A DNA stretch of 64,000 nucleotides from Platynereis dumerilii (Eukaryota; Annelida; Polychaeta; Phyllodocida; Nereididae), in assembly GCA_026936325.1 (NCBI GenBank), contig JAPTHN010000019.1:12550253-12614252 (forward strand), written 5' to 3'. Numbering within the stretch: the stretch's first letter is position 1; each line of letters starts with the position of its first letter. The translations under genes were made by a program, and so were the position numbers. Under the pieces are notes generated by a model. The model was not told the origin of the DNA. It was given only the letters and a program-made list of their open reading frames with translations, and did no database searches. Below, in pieces: positions 1 through 11,657 of the stretch.

Positions 1-236
1 TACTGGAGCAATGCAATTCATAGCAATCCACAGTACCCACACTGTACCATTGATGTTCTGAAATTTGTTTGCAGGGCTGCTGAAGATACATTTTATGCGA
101 ACACATTACCAAATACTGTGACTTAATGACAATTACATTTTATTGATTTCAAAGACTTTTGCATTTTATTTGTACAAAGACTTTCAATTTTATCTCCATT
201 TTAATTGTTATATTGCCATTTTATCAATTTTATGTA
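1..236. other. No feature seen, flank of the LINE
   Basis: AT-rich sequence next to the 3' tail of the LINE that follows. I see no coding signal, repeat or RNA gene. No target-site duplication of the LINE could be matched here. Confidence 0.5.
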
Positions 237-3200
237 GTAATTGTAATTGTAATTTATTTTGTTCATGGCAATAACAAACAGTTACATAAAGAATATAATA
301 ATCATATATATATCAAAAAGACCTGCATCTGCATCTGCACAATTATAATTATTAATATTTGTTTTGCCATAGGGCTAACACAAAAGAATAAAATTCTGTA
401 GGCGTGCGCCCTAATAGAATGATATGAGGATGATATGATGATGGGAAATAATGGTTGATGAGATGGGACGATAATTTTTCATGTTTAGCTAACGATTAAA
501 TTCAGAGAGTGCAATGTTGCTCACGAGTTCATACAAATGAAACAATTGTGAATGTTACAAATGGAGGGATACAGGGACAGGAAATAATCTTTAATTCCAT
601 GTTCAGTTCTATTGTTTTTTATGTGTGGGGGGAGATTATTCCATACTTGAGAAATCTTTACATTTATCAATTGCTTATTAAGTTCAGAACTAGTATTGAA
701 AATATGGAGGTCGTTGCTATTTCTAGTGAAGTGGGAATGTAGGTTTCTGTTGTGAAGGAGGAGTTGCTGAAAGTATTGTGGGACTTTCTTCTGATTTATT
801 TTAAGATAGAATTTTGAGCAGGCGAGATTGAATATGTCACTAATTTTAAGGAGGCCAAGTTCTTTGTAGAGTTTATTGGTGTGGCTATTGTACTTAACTC
901 TACATATATTTCGGATGGATCGTTTCTGTAATACTTCTAATCTTTTGATTTCTCTATTGCTAACATTACCCCAAGACGTTACAGCATATGACAAATGAGG
1001 ATAAATTAAACTGTTGTATATGGTTTTCAGTATGTGTTTGGGGATCGTATTCTTAAGGCGTGAAAGAACTGCATTTACTTTTACAATTTGATTAGCCTTT
1101 TTCGATATATGGTTTTTCCAAGATAGTGTGTTATCGATATATGCACCAAGGAATTTGATTTCTTTAACCTGTTGTATGGGAATATTATTTACTTTAATTT
1201 CTATGTTATTTTGAGTAATTTTCTTTCTGGGCTTGTGAAACAAAATATATTTGGTTTTTTGTATGTTTAGTGAAAGCTTGTTTGCTTGGAACCATCGAGA
1301 TATTGTCAAAAGTTTTTCATTGGCAGAATTGATTAAAGCTTGAATGTCATTGCTATAGAAAATAAGGTTAGTGTCATCCGCGAAAAGTATAATATTGCTA
1401 TCTGAAGGTTGGGGAATATCATTAATGTAGAGAAGAAAAAGTAGTGGGCCTAATATTGAGCCTTGGGGTACTCCGCATTTTATCGAAAGTTTAGGTGATG
1501 AATTGTCTGTAAATTGTACATATTGATTTCTATTGTTAAGGTAGTTAGCAAACCAAAGTTGTGGAAGTCCTCTTATCCCTAATTTTGAAAGTTTTTTTAG
1601 GAGGATATTATGGTCTAGAGTGTCAAAGGCTTTTGATAGGTCGAGGAATACCCCAAGGCTTATTTTGTCATTTATGAGTTGCTTGGCTATTCTATCTTGT
1701 AGTTCTAATATTGCCATTTCTGTTGAAAGATTTTGTTGGAAGCCATATTGGGCAGGGGTGATGAGCTTATTGGTTTTTAGGTAACAATTAAGTCTATTGT
1801 GTACTAAGCGTTCTAAAATTTTTGAGAAGGTGGGCAAGAGAGATATAGGTCGGTAGTTTTTAAATTGGTGGGGGTCATCTGCTTTATAGAAAGGTAATAC
1901 TTTGGCTATTTTACAATTATGGGGAACAATACCTGTGGAGAATGAAATGTTCATTATGTGGCAGAGCGGATCAACTATTGGCAGAATAGTTTGTTTCAAA
2001 AGTTTGGGACTTATTTCATCAAAACCAAAGCTAGTTTTTGCTTTCATCTTTTGGACAATGTTTAGAATTTCAATTGGAGTAACTGGAGTAAGAAAAAAGC
2101 TTTGAGGAGTAATATTGGAGTAAGCATTATCTGGAGTTGTTGTTTGATGTTGTGGGATACTCTGTGCTAGTTGAGGTCCTATATTTACATAAAATTCATT
2201 AAATTCTGCAGCTATGTTTTGTGGGTTCGAGATCTGTTCATTATTGTTGTTTGTAAAGAAATCGGGGAAGCTTGATTTGTCATTTTTACGGTTTAGAAGT
2301 GTATTAATGTTGTTCCAAGTGGTTTTCATATTGCTTTTGCATAAATTAAATTGCTCAGTCCAGTAATGGTGTTTTGCTGCTCTAAGTAGTTTGCTGTAAA
2401 TTGCTTTGTAATTAAGGTATTTTTCCTTGTGTGTCTCATAGTATGTGCTTTTTGTATTCTTTATCTTTATCATATTTTTGAAAAGCTGATCTTTTGTTTT
2501 CAGTGATTTCAGAATTCCTTTGGTTATCCAGGCATGAAGTTTATGTTTATACTTATTAAATTTAGCAGTCACTAGAGGCAGATAGATATTTTTAATGGAA
2601 TTATACATATCTAGGAATTTATCATAAGCACTATCAACTTGTGTGTCATTTAGTATGCTTGTCCAGTTTGTATTATATAGAGCATTGATGAAATTTTGCA
2701 CAGCGTTTTCACTATAATTTCTAAATGTTATCAGCTTAGGATTTTCTTTGGAAGGTGTACATTTTAGGAAGATAAAATTTGAAAAATGATCAGATATGTC
2801 TGTTTTCAAGGTTCCAGCTATTGTGGAGGTGTTTTTATTGTTAGTGTAAATGTGGTCTATTAATGTAGCTGATCTGTGTGTAACTCTTGTGGGAACTGTG
2901 ATTTTTGGAAAAAGGTCGTTTGACATCATGTTATCTAGAAAGTCTGCCGATTCTTTATGGGTGCTGCTTTTGATCAGGTCGATATTAAGGTCTCCTACAA
3001 TGACTATTTCTTTGTTTTCCTTATTTAACTTTTCTATTATAGATGACATGTGTTGGCTAAAATCATTAATGCTATTAAAACTAGGGGATCGGTATACATT
3101 TCCTATCACAAGGGGGCGAGTGTGTTTGCTATCTGATTCTATTTCTATAAAGATTCCATCAAACTGATTTTGTTTCTCAACAGGGAATGATAAGTCATTT

Positions 3201-3600
3201 CTTACTCTAAATTTGATATCAGTCTTCACAAATGTTGCTAGTCCACCGCCTTCTTTGTTAGGGAATTTGTGCTTCATTATGGGGGTGTAATTTTCAAAAT
3301 TAACACAATTTTCTAAAGATTTATCAAGCCAGGTTTCGGAAAAAGTTAATATTTCAAAGCTATAATTCATAGACAAGAGATCTGATAATAGGGTTTCAAA
3401 ATGTACAAAGTTTTTCATGAGACTTCTTGCATTTGTATTGAAAATTTTCATAGCATGAGAACGATTTTGAATAAGGAATGAGTTTTCATAGTAATAGGAT
3501 TGAGAGATCAAAGGGGATGCATGAACGAACTGTTCATCATTAATTAATTCTTCAAGTGATACCATATTGGTGTGGAATGGTTATTTTTACAGAAAATACG
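237..3600 (-). mobile_element. Non-LTR retrotransposon (LINE), CR1/L2/Jockey-like group
   Basis: The element runs on the minus strand. Its 3' end is marked by a short tandem tail: about three copies of ATTACA (minus strand) at 237-255, after an AATAAA-like stretch. Such short 3' repeats in place of poly(A) are typical of CR1/L2-type LINEs. A 3' UTR of about 285 bp follows the ORF stop. The 5' end is not defined; I see no ORF1 upstream and no target-site duplication, so the listed end is approximate. Endonuclease and RT are in one uninterrupted frame, which suggests a fairly recent insertion. The exact clade (L2, CR1, Daphne, Crack) cannot be settled by eye. Confidence 0.85.
521..3565 (-). CDS. 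LINE endonuclease-reverse transcriptase (ORF2-type, 1014 aa)
   Basis: This polyprotein nicks target DNA and reverse-transcribes the LINE RNA at the nick. The N-terminal part (about residues 38-270) is an APE-type endonuclease: NARSL near the start, ETWL, a GGG loop, GDLNIDL near residue 190, LIDHIYT and the catalytic SDH near residue 257. The reverse transcriptase follows at about residues 500-780, with GFDEI, NYRPISLLP, the LDLSKAFDTLDH block, GVPQGSILGP and the catalytic FADDTNLIF near residue 727. The C-terminal part has the VWNNLPPHIK segment common to this LINE group. The frame is complete from start to stop with no interruption. The first Met at 3565 is used; a second Met about 38 residues in, just before the endonuclease core, is an alternative start. 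Confidence 0.92.
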   Translation of the reverse strand: MVSLEELINDEQFVHASPLISQSYYYENSFLIQNRSHAMKIFNTNARSLMKNFVHFETLLSDLLSMNYSFEILTFSETWLDKSLENCVNFENYTPIMKHKFPNKEGGGLATFVKTDIKFRVRNDLSFPVEKQNQFDGIFIEIESDSKHTRPLVIGNVYRSPSFNSINDFSQHMSSIIEKLNKENKEIVIVGDLNIDLIKSSTHKESADFLDNMMSNDLFPKITVPTRVTHRSATLIDHIYTNNKNTSTIAGTLKTDISDHFSNFIFLKCTPSKENPKLITFRNYSENAVQNFINALYNTNWTSILNDTQVDSAYDKFLDMYNSIKNIYLPLVTAKFNKYKHKLHAWITKGILKSLKTKDQLFKNMIKIKNTKSTYYETHKEKYLNYKAIYSKLLRAAKHHYWTEQFNLCKSNMKTTWNNINTLLNRKNDKSSFPDFFTNNNNEQISNPQNIAAEFNEFYVNIGPQLAQSIPQHQTTTPDNAYSNITPQSFFLTPVTPIEILNIVQKMKAKTSFGFDEISPKLLKQTILPIVDPLCHIMNISFSTGIVPHNCKIAKVLPFYKADDPHQFKNYRPISLLPTFSKILERLVHNRLNCYLKTNKLITPAQYGFQQNLSTEMAILELQDRIAKQLINDKISLGVFLDLSKAFDTLDHNILLKKLSKLGIRGLPQLWFANYLNNRNQYVQFTDNSSPKLSIKCGVPQGSILGPLLFLLYINDIPQPSDSNIILFADDTNLIFYSNDIQALINSANEKLLTISRWFQANKLSLNIQKTKYILFHKPRKKITQNNIEIKVNNIPIQQVKEIKFLGAYIDNTLSWKNHISKKANQIVKVNAVLSRLKNTIPKHILKTIYNSLIYPHLSYAVTSWGNVSNREIKRLEVLQKRSIRNICRVKYNSHTNKLYKELGLLKISDIFNLACSKFYLKINQKKVPQYFQQLLLHNRNLHSHFTRNSNDLHIFNTSSELNKQLINVKISQVWNNLPPHIKNNRTEHGIKDYFLSLYPSICNIHNCFICMNS

Positions 3601-4590
3601 TTAAGTGAAAGTAAAATATACAGCCATTGTTTTGTCAAAAGAAGGTGACATGAGGGGATTTGATGAATACTGGTGAGGTGAATTGAGTGAACAAGGTGAA
3701 TAAATGCGAACATGGTGATATGAGTAAGTAAGAACATGGGTGAATACAGTCAGCTGTTCAGAGACAGCTGTTGGATAATGCCTTTCAATAAACAATCAAA
3801 CATATTTGTCAAAACAATTGATATTAGGAGTGTATCACACATTAACAGTTTCTTGTTGTTACATTAATGTTTTGTGTTAAGCAATTAATTGTTCAGTTTC
3901 ATTCAGGTTTTCACAGTTTATAGAGTCTTTTCAACATAAAAATTGTCATATAAGATCATTTGTCACAAAGAGAAATATAAATTCATAATTTGATGCATAT
4001 TAAAGGAGTAAATGCACAGTCAGAGAAAAAAAAAAAAGATATATATAGTACACAATTTATGTGTCAAAAATCAAATAAAGATAGTAATAATGTACAAAAC
4101 CGATATTAATATATGCATGGACATATACGTTAAGGTTATTGACGTATTTCACAAGCTGCCTTTTATAGCTAATAAAGAGTTTGTTTTTTGGAAGTTTCAA
4201 ATACATGAACAATTGGTGGATATTAAATATACATACAGCGAAGTATATGTTATTCATAGCTATGTGGATCATAGGGACAGATAGTTGGACAGTGAGATTT
4301 GCATAATCTAGAATTCGAATTTGTTTGCTAGAGCACAAGATCACTTTACTATAACTGTAACTTGTACAAAAAAGCAGATGCAGTCAGTGGTCTTGTGAAA
4401 ATGAAACTAATAATGGTAAATATGGATTTATAACATTCAGAATACAATTATTTATATGAATGACTGTCTTTGAGTTGATGAGCTTGAGTGTTAAAATGTC
4501 ATTAGCTATTAATAGAACCAAGTGCTTCATTAGCACATTCTCTGAACAGTTCAAATCGACGTGGGCCAATATGCTTACCCCCAAACCATC
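3601..4590. other. AT-rich stretch without recognised features
   Basis: About 1 kb with only short frames that lack family motifs. It may include the 5' end of the LINE that lies to the left. A short imperfect palindrome around 3750-3775 (CAGCTGTTCAGAGACAGCTG) is the only local structure I noted. Confidence 0.4.
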
Positions 4591-4599
4591 TGGTTACGA

Positions 4600-4848
4600 C
4601 AACTATGACGTTTGAACGTTTGTCTTCTTGTAGGAGTTTGAGAAGTTCTAAGCCTGCTCCGTGTTCTTTGTCGTCGCAGAATCCTTCTTTTAGTTTGCTG
4701 TGCGGCCTATTCGGAAGGCATACATGTTGTGATCTGCGGATGCGACTAATCTGTCTTGGTACAGTTGTCTCGGACTAAATAGCTCTCCAGCTAATGTTAC
4801 TTGTTGTACCTCTCCGAGAATAAACAAAATTTGTATCTTGTATCTTGA
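4600..4848 (+). mobile_element. 5'-truncated LINE 3' end with (TTGTATC)n tail
   Basis: A GC-richer, non-coding stretch ends in AATAAACAAAATTTGTATC followed by another TTGTATC. This is the kind of short-repeat 3' terminus seen in CR1/Jockey-like LINEs. Only 3' UTR-like sequence is visible, no RT segment. The left boundary is a guess from the change in base composition near 4600. It could also be a LINE-tailed SINE. Confidence 0.4.
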
Positions 4849-5111
4849 ACTGCTAGGACTGGATACAATAAATATTACTACTACAATATCAGAACTTTGA
4901 TGCCACTCTGTTTTGAAACATCTAGAAGGGGCTTTTTACAGCTTCAATAAGTCCTCTAGACAATCAATAAGAACATCATCAAAGTTATACAACCAGACCA
5001 AAGAAATGCATTAGAAAAAGCAAATAATATGCCACAGAATAAACAGTAAAGTTTGTCTGTGATATGTAAGAAGTTGCCTGGGATGCATGTAACAAGTGCC
5101 TGGGACAAATG

Positions 5112-6088
5112 TAGGGGAGAGCGGGGCATGATGGGCCCAGGGGCATGATGGGTTTGGGCTTTAACTCCAAAGTTTAACACTGGAGGAAGCTGATTTTTGT
5201 TGTTTAGAATACCTTTTGCTAACCTTTATTGAAGAAAAAATTGCATGGTTCAGATACCAATACTTTAGCAGATAGGCCTATTGCCCTTTCTAGGATTTTG
5301 AAGCCCTAACAACATTTTTTCCTGATTTTCCAAGTGCGTTGTGATTATGCGTAAGTGAGGGCATTTATGAAAAATGAAGTTTGGGGCATGATGGGTCTCT
5401 TGATTGGGGCATGATGGGCCCAGGCCCATCATGCCCCATTTGAACTAAGCATATGTATTTCTTGCAATATGATAGTTGAAGATTGGCGAGAATGGACAAT
5501 ACTGCCTATTTCAATATCTATTGGTATTATCTTATTTACTACATCAGATATAGAATTAAGAACATAATTTGTGTACCAATCACCTTTTATGATGTTAAAT
5601 TTTCGTTTTTGGATTGTTACCTGCATTTTCTAGATGAAAAAGTGATTATGATTTGCTGAGTTGGTTCAATAACTACCATTTATCATGTAATGCAAGTTTT
5701 TAATTAAGAATATTGGAATTATTTCAGTTTTACAACTATAATGCCGTAAGTATTGACCAAAATTTGAAGCTGCCCATCATGCCCCAACAAGGTGTCCATC
5801 ATGCCCCAACCTTGCGGGCCATGATGGGCACCTGCCAAAAATTAAAAGTGCTTATAACTCAAATGCTATTTCAATGAGCATAACAAGATTTTCAATGCTT
5901 AAAGTAGAACCTAATGCAAAACCAGTGAGTGTGAGAGTGTAAATTTAGGGCCGAAGGCCCAAGCTTGATTGGCAATTTTTCGCCCTACAAGCAAAACCAG
6001 TCAGCAACAAATAGTAATTTTTTTTTGCATAGTGATGACATTGTGGACCTTCAAAGTTAAGGTGCCCATCATGCCCCGCTCTCCCCTA
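5112..6088. mobile_element. TA-flanked non-autonomous DNA transposon E1
   Basis: Terminal inverted repeats begin GGGGAGAGCGGGGCATGATG just inside a TA dinucleotide on each side (5112-5113, 6087-6088). The 25-bp termini match exactly. The terminal core GGGGCATGATGGGC recurs about nine times in both orientations: near 5123, 5141, 5382, 5404, 5420, 5772, 5790, 5818 and 6064. No transposase frame is present, so it depends on another element. TA target duplication fits Tc1/mariner, but the superfamily is not proven. The target was a small tandem repeat (units close to TGTAACAAGTTGCCTGGGAT) that continues on both sides, at 5055-5111 and 6089-6120. Confidence 0.85.
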
Positions 6089-6684
6089 ACAAGTTGCCTG
6101 TGATATATGTAACAAGTTAATACTTCTTATTATCTTGAAATAATGGAGTAATTATGCAGGATCAAGGGCTTAAACCACCAACAATATCTCTACTTCCATT
6201 TTATATCACTATGTCAATTGTTTAGAAGCTGTTTAAATGCAATGGCTCACTGTAAATTTATGTAAATTTCTGTTGGGAAAGAAAAAGTGTCTATAATGTT
6301 ATGCTCATTCAAAAATGTCAATAATCATGTCAGGTATATTGGTAATTACAAAAGCAGATTAAACAGATTTGTGGTTTCAGCTACATTTATCATTCTGTAG
6401 AACGTGGCACAACTATATTGCATGATTTCCAATTTTAAAGGAAGGCAAGGACTGTTTGCACTTTTTAAGTTATGATGCCAATGACTTGTCATAAATACAG
6501 GTATTTCAATTGTGCATTTGCCAGTACAGTTCCATGGACTGGCGTTCTGCGTGGTGATGGGGGAGGGGGGGGTAGAATGAAAGAGTGGGTACATGTGAAC
6601 TGAGGACTTCTTCGGATAAAATGCTCTGGGTTATACTGCATGTGGTCATGATTTAACAATAATTATTTTAAATAATACTATAAT

Positions 6685-7020
6685 TGATAGATAGACATAT
6701 AGATCTACATACATCATAAGTGGAGCCCTCTAAGCCAGGTTTTGGTAACTCACCATGGCTAGATAGATGAGACGGGAGAGAAAGAGATTGATTCCTCAAC
6801 ATATTGAACATTTTATCCCATGGAGGGATCTTTTACTTGCCCAGCATAGACACTGATACAACGGTCTGCCAATTTAACGTCTCATCAAACAACATCCAGC
6901 TGGGATTTTGATGATGAACGTCCACTGAAATTTGCGGGTCCCCAACCAGGATTCAAACCCATGCAGGAAAAAACCTTTAATTGAGCATTCGTCTTCACCA
7001 CTCTGTAACCCAGCTGCCTA
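6685..7020 (-). mobile_element. tRNA-derived SINE, copy 1 (antisense)
   Basis: Read on the minus strand from 7020. The head is tRNA-like, with an A-box-like AGAGTGGTGAAG region and a clear B box, GGTTTGAATCCTGG, near 6953-6966. These are internal RNA polymerase III promoter elements. The body shares long matches with the copy at 32159-32460, for example AATCCCAGCTGGATGTTGT, TGTATCAGTGTCTATGCTGG and AAAAGATCCCTC. The 3' end is an AT-rich tail with TCTATCTATC. The divergence between the copies indicates old insertions. I cannot assign a named family. Confidence 0.8.
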
Positions 7021-7807
7021 GTTAAATTAGATTGGTTTTAAGACAGAAAAGCTTGCCTTGTTAAAAAAGATTGGCTATAAGACAGAAAAGCTTGCAATCT
7101 TACTGACTCCCTCTTTTCATTTTAGAATTACATGCTGTTTATAATTAACTGCATTGGTCACATAACAATAATATTATTACTGCTTGTCTTCATGCTACAA
7201 GAATTCACATGCCCTAATGTTATCACAATGTCTCTTTGAGGATGGCAATAAGGGCTTGTAATCCTGCTTTGTTCTCTTCAATTGGATAGAAGAATGACTC
7301 AATTATTTTTGTGGCGGACAGTGTCAGGACAATAAGAGAACTCCCATCTGATTTTTCTGTCAAATTGAGAGCTACCTAATTAAGAAGGGCAAAATATTAC
7401 TCTTAAAGATGAAAGATTTCTCTTCATAAAGAATGAAAGGTTTCTCCGCATGGATTCAATGAGGAAATTATTCATCTGCATAAAGCAAGATTCGGGGGTA
7501 AATTTTACAATAGCATTTAAATCACATTAATTCTGCAGGCAACCCCAATTTGTTGTTACTTTTTGCCTCATTAACCCATGTAATGTCACAAAGTTTGAAA
7601 GCATTCACATTTCTAAAATTATAATTGGTTATCTATACTTCAAACATGGTCATTTATTAAAGGGGACACAACGGAAGACATTAATGAGGGCATCGCAGGC
7701 CCTGTCTTTCACATTGAAGCAAATTGTCAATTTATTATTGGGTGCTTCATTACCTCACAGGCATGTGGTGCAATTCAGTCAATGGCTGCCTGATGACAAT
7801 TAACACG

Positions 7808-8703
7808 TAGAGTGGGTCGGGGCAAGAAGCCCGGGTTAGGTGAGAAGCCCCCCCAGCGTTATTTCTAATCTTACATTTTTGGTGCTTTTTCTTATTGATA
7901 GGATTGAAGCTAGAGGCTTTTAAGGTGACATCACCAATTTTCAGGGCAAACAGCACCAAACCATAGTCGTAATTAAAGAAACAAAAAAAGGTGCATGGTT
8001 TTTGTAACTTTGATTAATTCTTTGAAAGTGGTTGTCAGAAATAACTTTGGAAATTTTTAAAAGTATGATGGATATCTGCATTGCTTCACTTTATGACCAT
8101 CACATAAATATGATTTGGATCATGTTTTTTGCATTTTAGCTCAAAATATAGAGGTCAAATTAAAATATGTGGGTTTGGGGCGAGAGGCCCCACATGGTAT
8201 GGGGCGTGGGGCCCCCTTCACTGAGGCCTCGAAGCTGCTTCAGGAACCATTCAATAATGTGTACTTTACCTTAAAGCTTGATAGAATAGCTAATTGAAAT
8301 AGAAAAAATTTTGGCCAAAATTGAAAAAGGGCAAAAAATATTAAAAAATAAATGTATGAACAGAAAAATTCTGAAATTCAGAAAAAGTGAATAGAATGAC
8401 TTAAAAATGATAGAAGAACCCCAAGAAATAACTTTCAAGCTGAATGCACTCGCAAAAAAATTTTCCATAGGATTATAATAGGGGGGCTTCTTGCCCGATG
8501 GGTGGGGTAAGAAGGCAATTTTAATTTTTTTACAAAAAGGGCCGTAACTCCTTTATTAAAATTGGTAGACATTTGTTTCACTAGTTATAAGTAGAGTTAA
8601 GTGATCCCTTCCTGACAGCATAAGCATTCAAATAATCGACCACAAAAAGTAGGTCAAATCGCTCCTCGAAGTTAAGGGGGGCTGCATGCCCCGCGCTACT
8701 CTA
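7808..8703. mobile_element. TA-flanked non-autonomous DNA transposon E3
   Basis: Imperfect terminal inverted repeats of about 25 bp begin GAGTGGGTCGGGGCAAGAAG on the left and GAGTAGCGCGGGGCATGCAG on the right (read inward). A TA lies outside each (7808-7809, 8702-8703). The core GGGGCAAGAAGCCC recurs in variant form about seven times inside, in both orientations: near 7831, 8170, 8196, 8484, 8505 and 8676. No coding capacity is seen. The design matches the elements at 5112, 22890, 26624 and 55010. The termini are more diverged than theirs, so this may be the oldest of the group. Confidence 0.75.
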
Positions 8704-9429
8704 TAGTATGGCATGCTCAGGATAATTATCACATTAACTTGATAGCCAATGATAGGAGTCATTCAAAAAGTAGAATATCTTTTCAATGTATCTGTAAGCA
8801 CTCCCAACTCCTCAATGAAAATGAAACCTAACTGGTCCTTCATTTTATGGATAAAATTTATTTTCAAACCTTTTGATATAAAAACATTGCAAACATTACA
8901 GGTGGTTGCTAAAATGTCTCACTTTTTCCAGAAATATCTTGGCTGACAGGTCCTCAAGGATGGTGTGATGGGACTTAACCAATTAGTGAAGTGACATGTC
9001 AGAGACCTGACACACAAGGACAACCCTTGAGCTGCAGAATCTAAGGAATCTTTGAAAATGTCAATCTGTGACCTCCATGTTTCAATCCAACCATTTCAAC
9101 ATCTGACATCATTCTAGGACATCTCATCACAAATGACTTCAAAGATATAAGAAGGGTGTGATTGAGGGTGATGAGAAATCTAAATTACATGACAAAAGTG
9201 AAGCAACAGAAGCTTCTTAGATCCATACCAGAAGGTCTTTGGGCAAAATTATGCATTGTGCCTGGCAATTTGTCTGTTGAGACAGGGAAGCTTATTCAGT
9301 TGGTTCAAGTCCAATATACAGACCAAATATTTCCAGGGTGTAATTATTAGTGTGCTGTTGGGTTGGTGACGTCATCATAACAAACATCCCAGCCAATCAG
9401 CGGGGGTGTGGGGGCGACAGCCAACATGT

Positions 9430-10480
9430 GACACAATTACAACAGTTGTGACGCAATAATTTTAAAGGGTAAGAGTCTCACTGGAGCTTCTTATCCATGT
9501 ACATTGGACTTGACCCATTCAGTTTACAGCACTTACTGTACACTGATGTCTTTCTTTCTTTTTTGAGTGTTTGGAAAAGACATTGAAAAGCCGTTTTGAA
9601 CAAAATGTCTGTTGAGCTCCGCAGAACAACTAAGTCTATAATATACTCAAGGGTGGTCTGGCTGGTGAGATATAGCATTTTTACCTTAAAGTGACAAAAA
9701 CGTAAAAAAGAAAAATCAAACATGTATGGGTAATGATGCTTATGTCCACAGCCTTTTTGTGTACCATGTTTGAATGTTCTTCCAAAAGATATGAATCTCT
9801 TGGGGAAACGTGCAAAAGCAAAAATGATATCTAAACGGACATATGAGAATGGAATTAAATGATCAAATGGGATTTGAAATAGGAAAAGAGACAAAAATGC
9901 TATGTGGGCGGTTGAGTACATTTCTTATATTTCCTATCTTGAATTTCTGTTCCACTGTGGTACACGTTAGTGTGCTACATCTATGTCATGAGCTAGATTA
10001 AATCCTAATGTATGTCAGAACATTTTCCACGCAGAAGCAGGAAGCACATTTCTTTCCTGAAGAACCCAAATAGCGAAGTAGCAAGGGATAAATAGTTGAA
10101 CCATAGTGACTCTACAACACTCTATCTTATATTGTAGCCTGCAGTCAACAGCAATATATGATATTGTTTCCAAGAGAACCCCATCTAGGGACAGAAGTTT
10201 GGCTCTACCCTGCGGTCGAAATTTTATATTTTTCGTATATCTAGTGGTTTCATCTTGCTATTTACTTGCAAAATAAAAATGTGTCATTTCTATCAGCACA
10301 GCGAGCCCGAATCATCTTTGGGGTTAAAAATGGTGTGATAAGTCAGAAATTGAAAAAAAATCATATCTCAAAAAATTCCCAACAAATTTTTTTATTCTTT
10401 ACATCTGCTTGTTCGTTTGACCTTAAGCCATGTAATGGCACCAATAGTTATGCTGGGCCATCTTTGTAACCCCAAAAATG
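9430..10480. other. Non-coding part of tandem unit copy 1
   Basis: This stretch has blocks shared with 17410-17850 and otherwise nothing recognisable. A 147-codon minus-strand frame at 9478-9921 lies over two of the shared blocks. The second copy has no matching open frame, so I do not call it a gene. Confidence 0.5.
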
Positions 10481-10483
10481 GTT

Positions 10484-11165
10484 TGAGGTATATATTTTTC
10501 ATTATTTGGCTTGTCGACAAATTTGTGAACCTGTAAAATAGAACATATACACGACCAGGGCATTTGTGTACATGCCAAATACTGCTTTTCATGAATTTGT
10601 GTTTGTGTGATTACGAACATTGGCCAAAACCAACTCTAAACCTAATTTTAACACTAAACCGAGGTATATATTTTTCACTATTTGGCATGTTCATGAATTG
10701 GTGGTTGTGTAAAAACGAGCATGTACGCGACCAAGGCATTTGAGTACATGTCAAATATTGCCATTCACGAATTTGTGTAGGTGTAATTACGAACATTGCA
10801 ACCTTAAACTTGGCTGAAACCTACTCTAAACCTAATTTTAACACTAAACCCTAATGATACAGCACTTCCACGAATGTTAGTGTTGCAGATACACAAATGA
10901 ATAATAAAGCACATTCACAAGTGTTAGTTATTACATGTACACGAGCACCTGTGCTCGTTTTTTCATGTCCACAAATTCGTACATGCTTGTTTTTACACCT
11001 CCATGACTTTGTGAACATGCCAAATAATGAAAAATATATACATGCTAAACCCCTATGATATAGCACCTGTGCTCGTTTTTTCATGTCCACAAATTCGTAC
11101 ATGCTCGTTTTTACACCTCCACAAATTCGTGAACATGCCAAATAGTGAAAAATATATACATGATG
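10484..11165. mobile_element. Foldback-like inverted-repeat element
   Basis: The left half has two direct copies, about 175 bp apart, of a module beginning GAGGTATATATTTTTCA (10484 and 10661). The right half has two copies of the same module in inverse orientation, ending near 11043 and 11162 with TGAAAAATATATACATG. Read inward, both ends start with ATATATTTTTCAYTATTTGG. The whole can fold into a long hairpin with modular arms. No coding sequence is present and I could not define a target duplication. The type of element is unknown. Confidence 0.6.
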
Positions 11166-11657
11166 GTTTGGGCTCACTGTGTCAGACATTCTGAAGACTA
11201 TAGCAGTGCCCTTATGATGCAATGATCCTCACTCCCTCTATCAACCCTCCAGTATAATCGGACCACTGATCTACAAGTCTGAGATACTCTTAGATTGATC
11301 AATGTTTTTCCTAAAACTCTACCTTGTTGAATTAATCAAGAGCTAGATACTGATCAAAAAGAGCCAATACAAGCGGTGAACCTGATTTATTGTGGTTTTA
11401 TGCAGCCAATCTCCAGACGACCTGGGCCTGTTAAATCCACCTACACAGTCTTGCACTTTGCAGCATCAAGCAAGAGATAGGCCTAACAGTCAGCGGAGTC
11501 TTGAACAGTTTCAGTGCAACTTTCTTGAAAGTTTTCCTTGCTATGTAAGAATCTTAAATTATCTAAATTATTGTGAGTTATTAGTCTCATTTTAAAAATC
11601 AAAGTGCTGTTGGAACTGGTGGTTAGCAAATGACACAATGTAACCATCACAATGAAC

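Noticed and set aside
9478-9921. 147-codon minus-strand frame
   Set aside because: The homologous stretch at 17410-17850 has no matching frame, and no family motif is present.
10617-11050. Telomere-like CTAAACCCTAA phrases
   Set aside because: Only scattered single phrases within an inverted-repeat element, no tandem telomeric array.
10851-11222. 123-codon minus-strand frame
   Set aside because: Falls on the inverted-repeat element and reflects its repeats.
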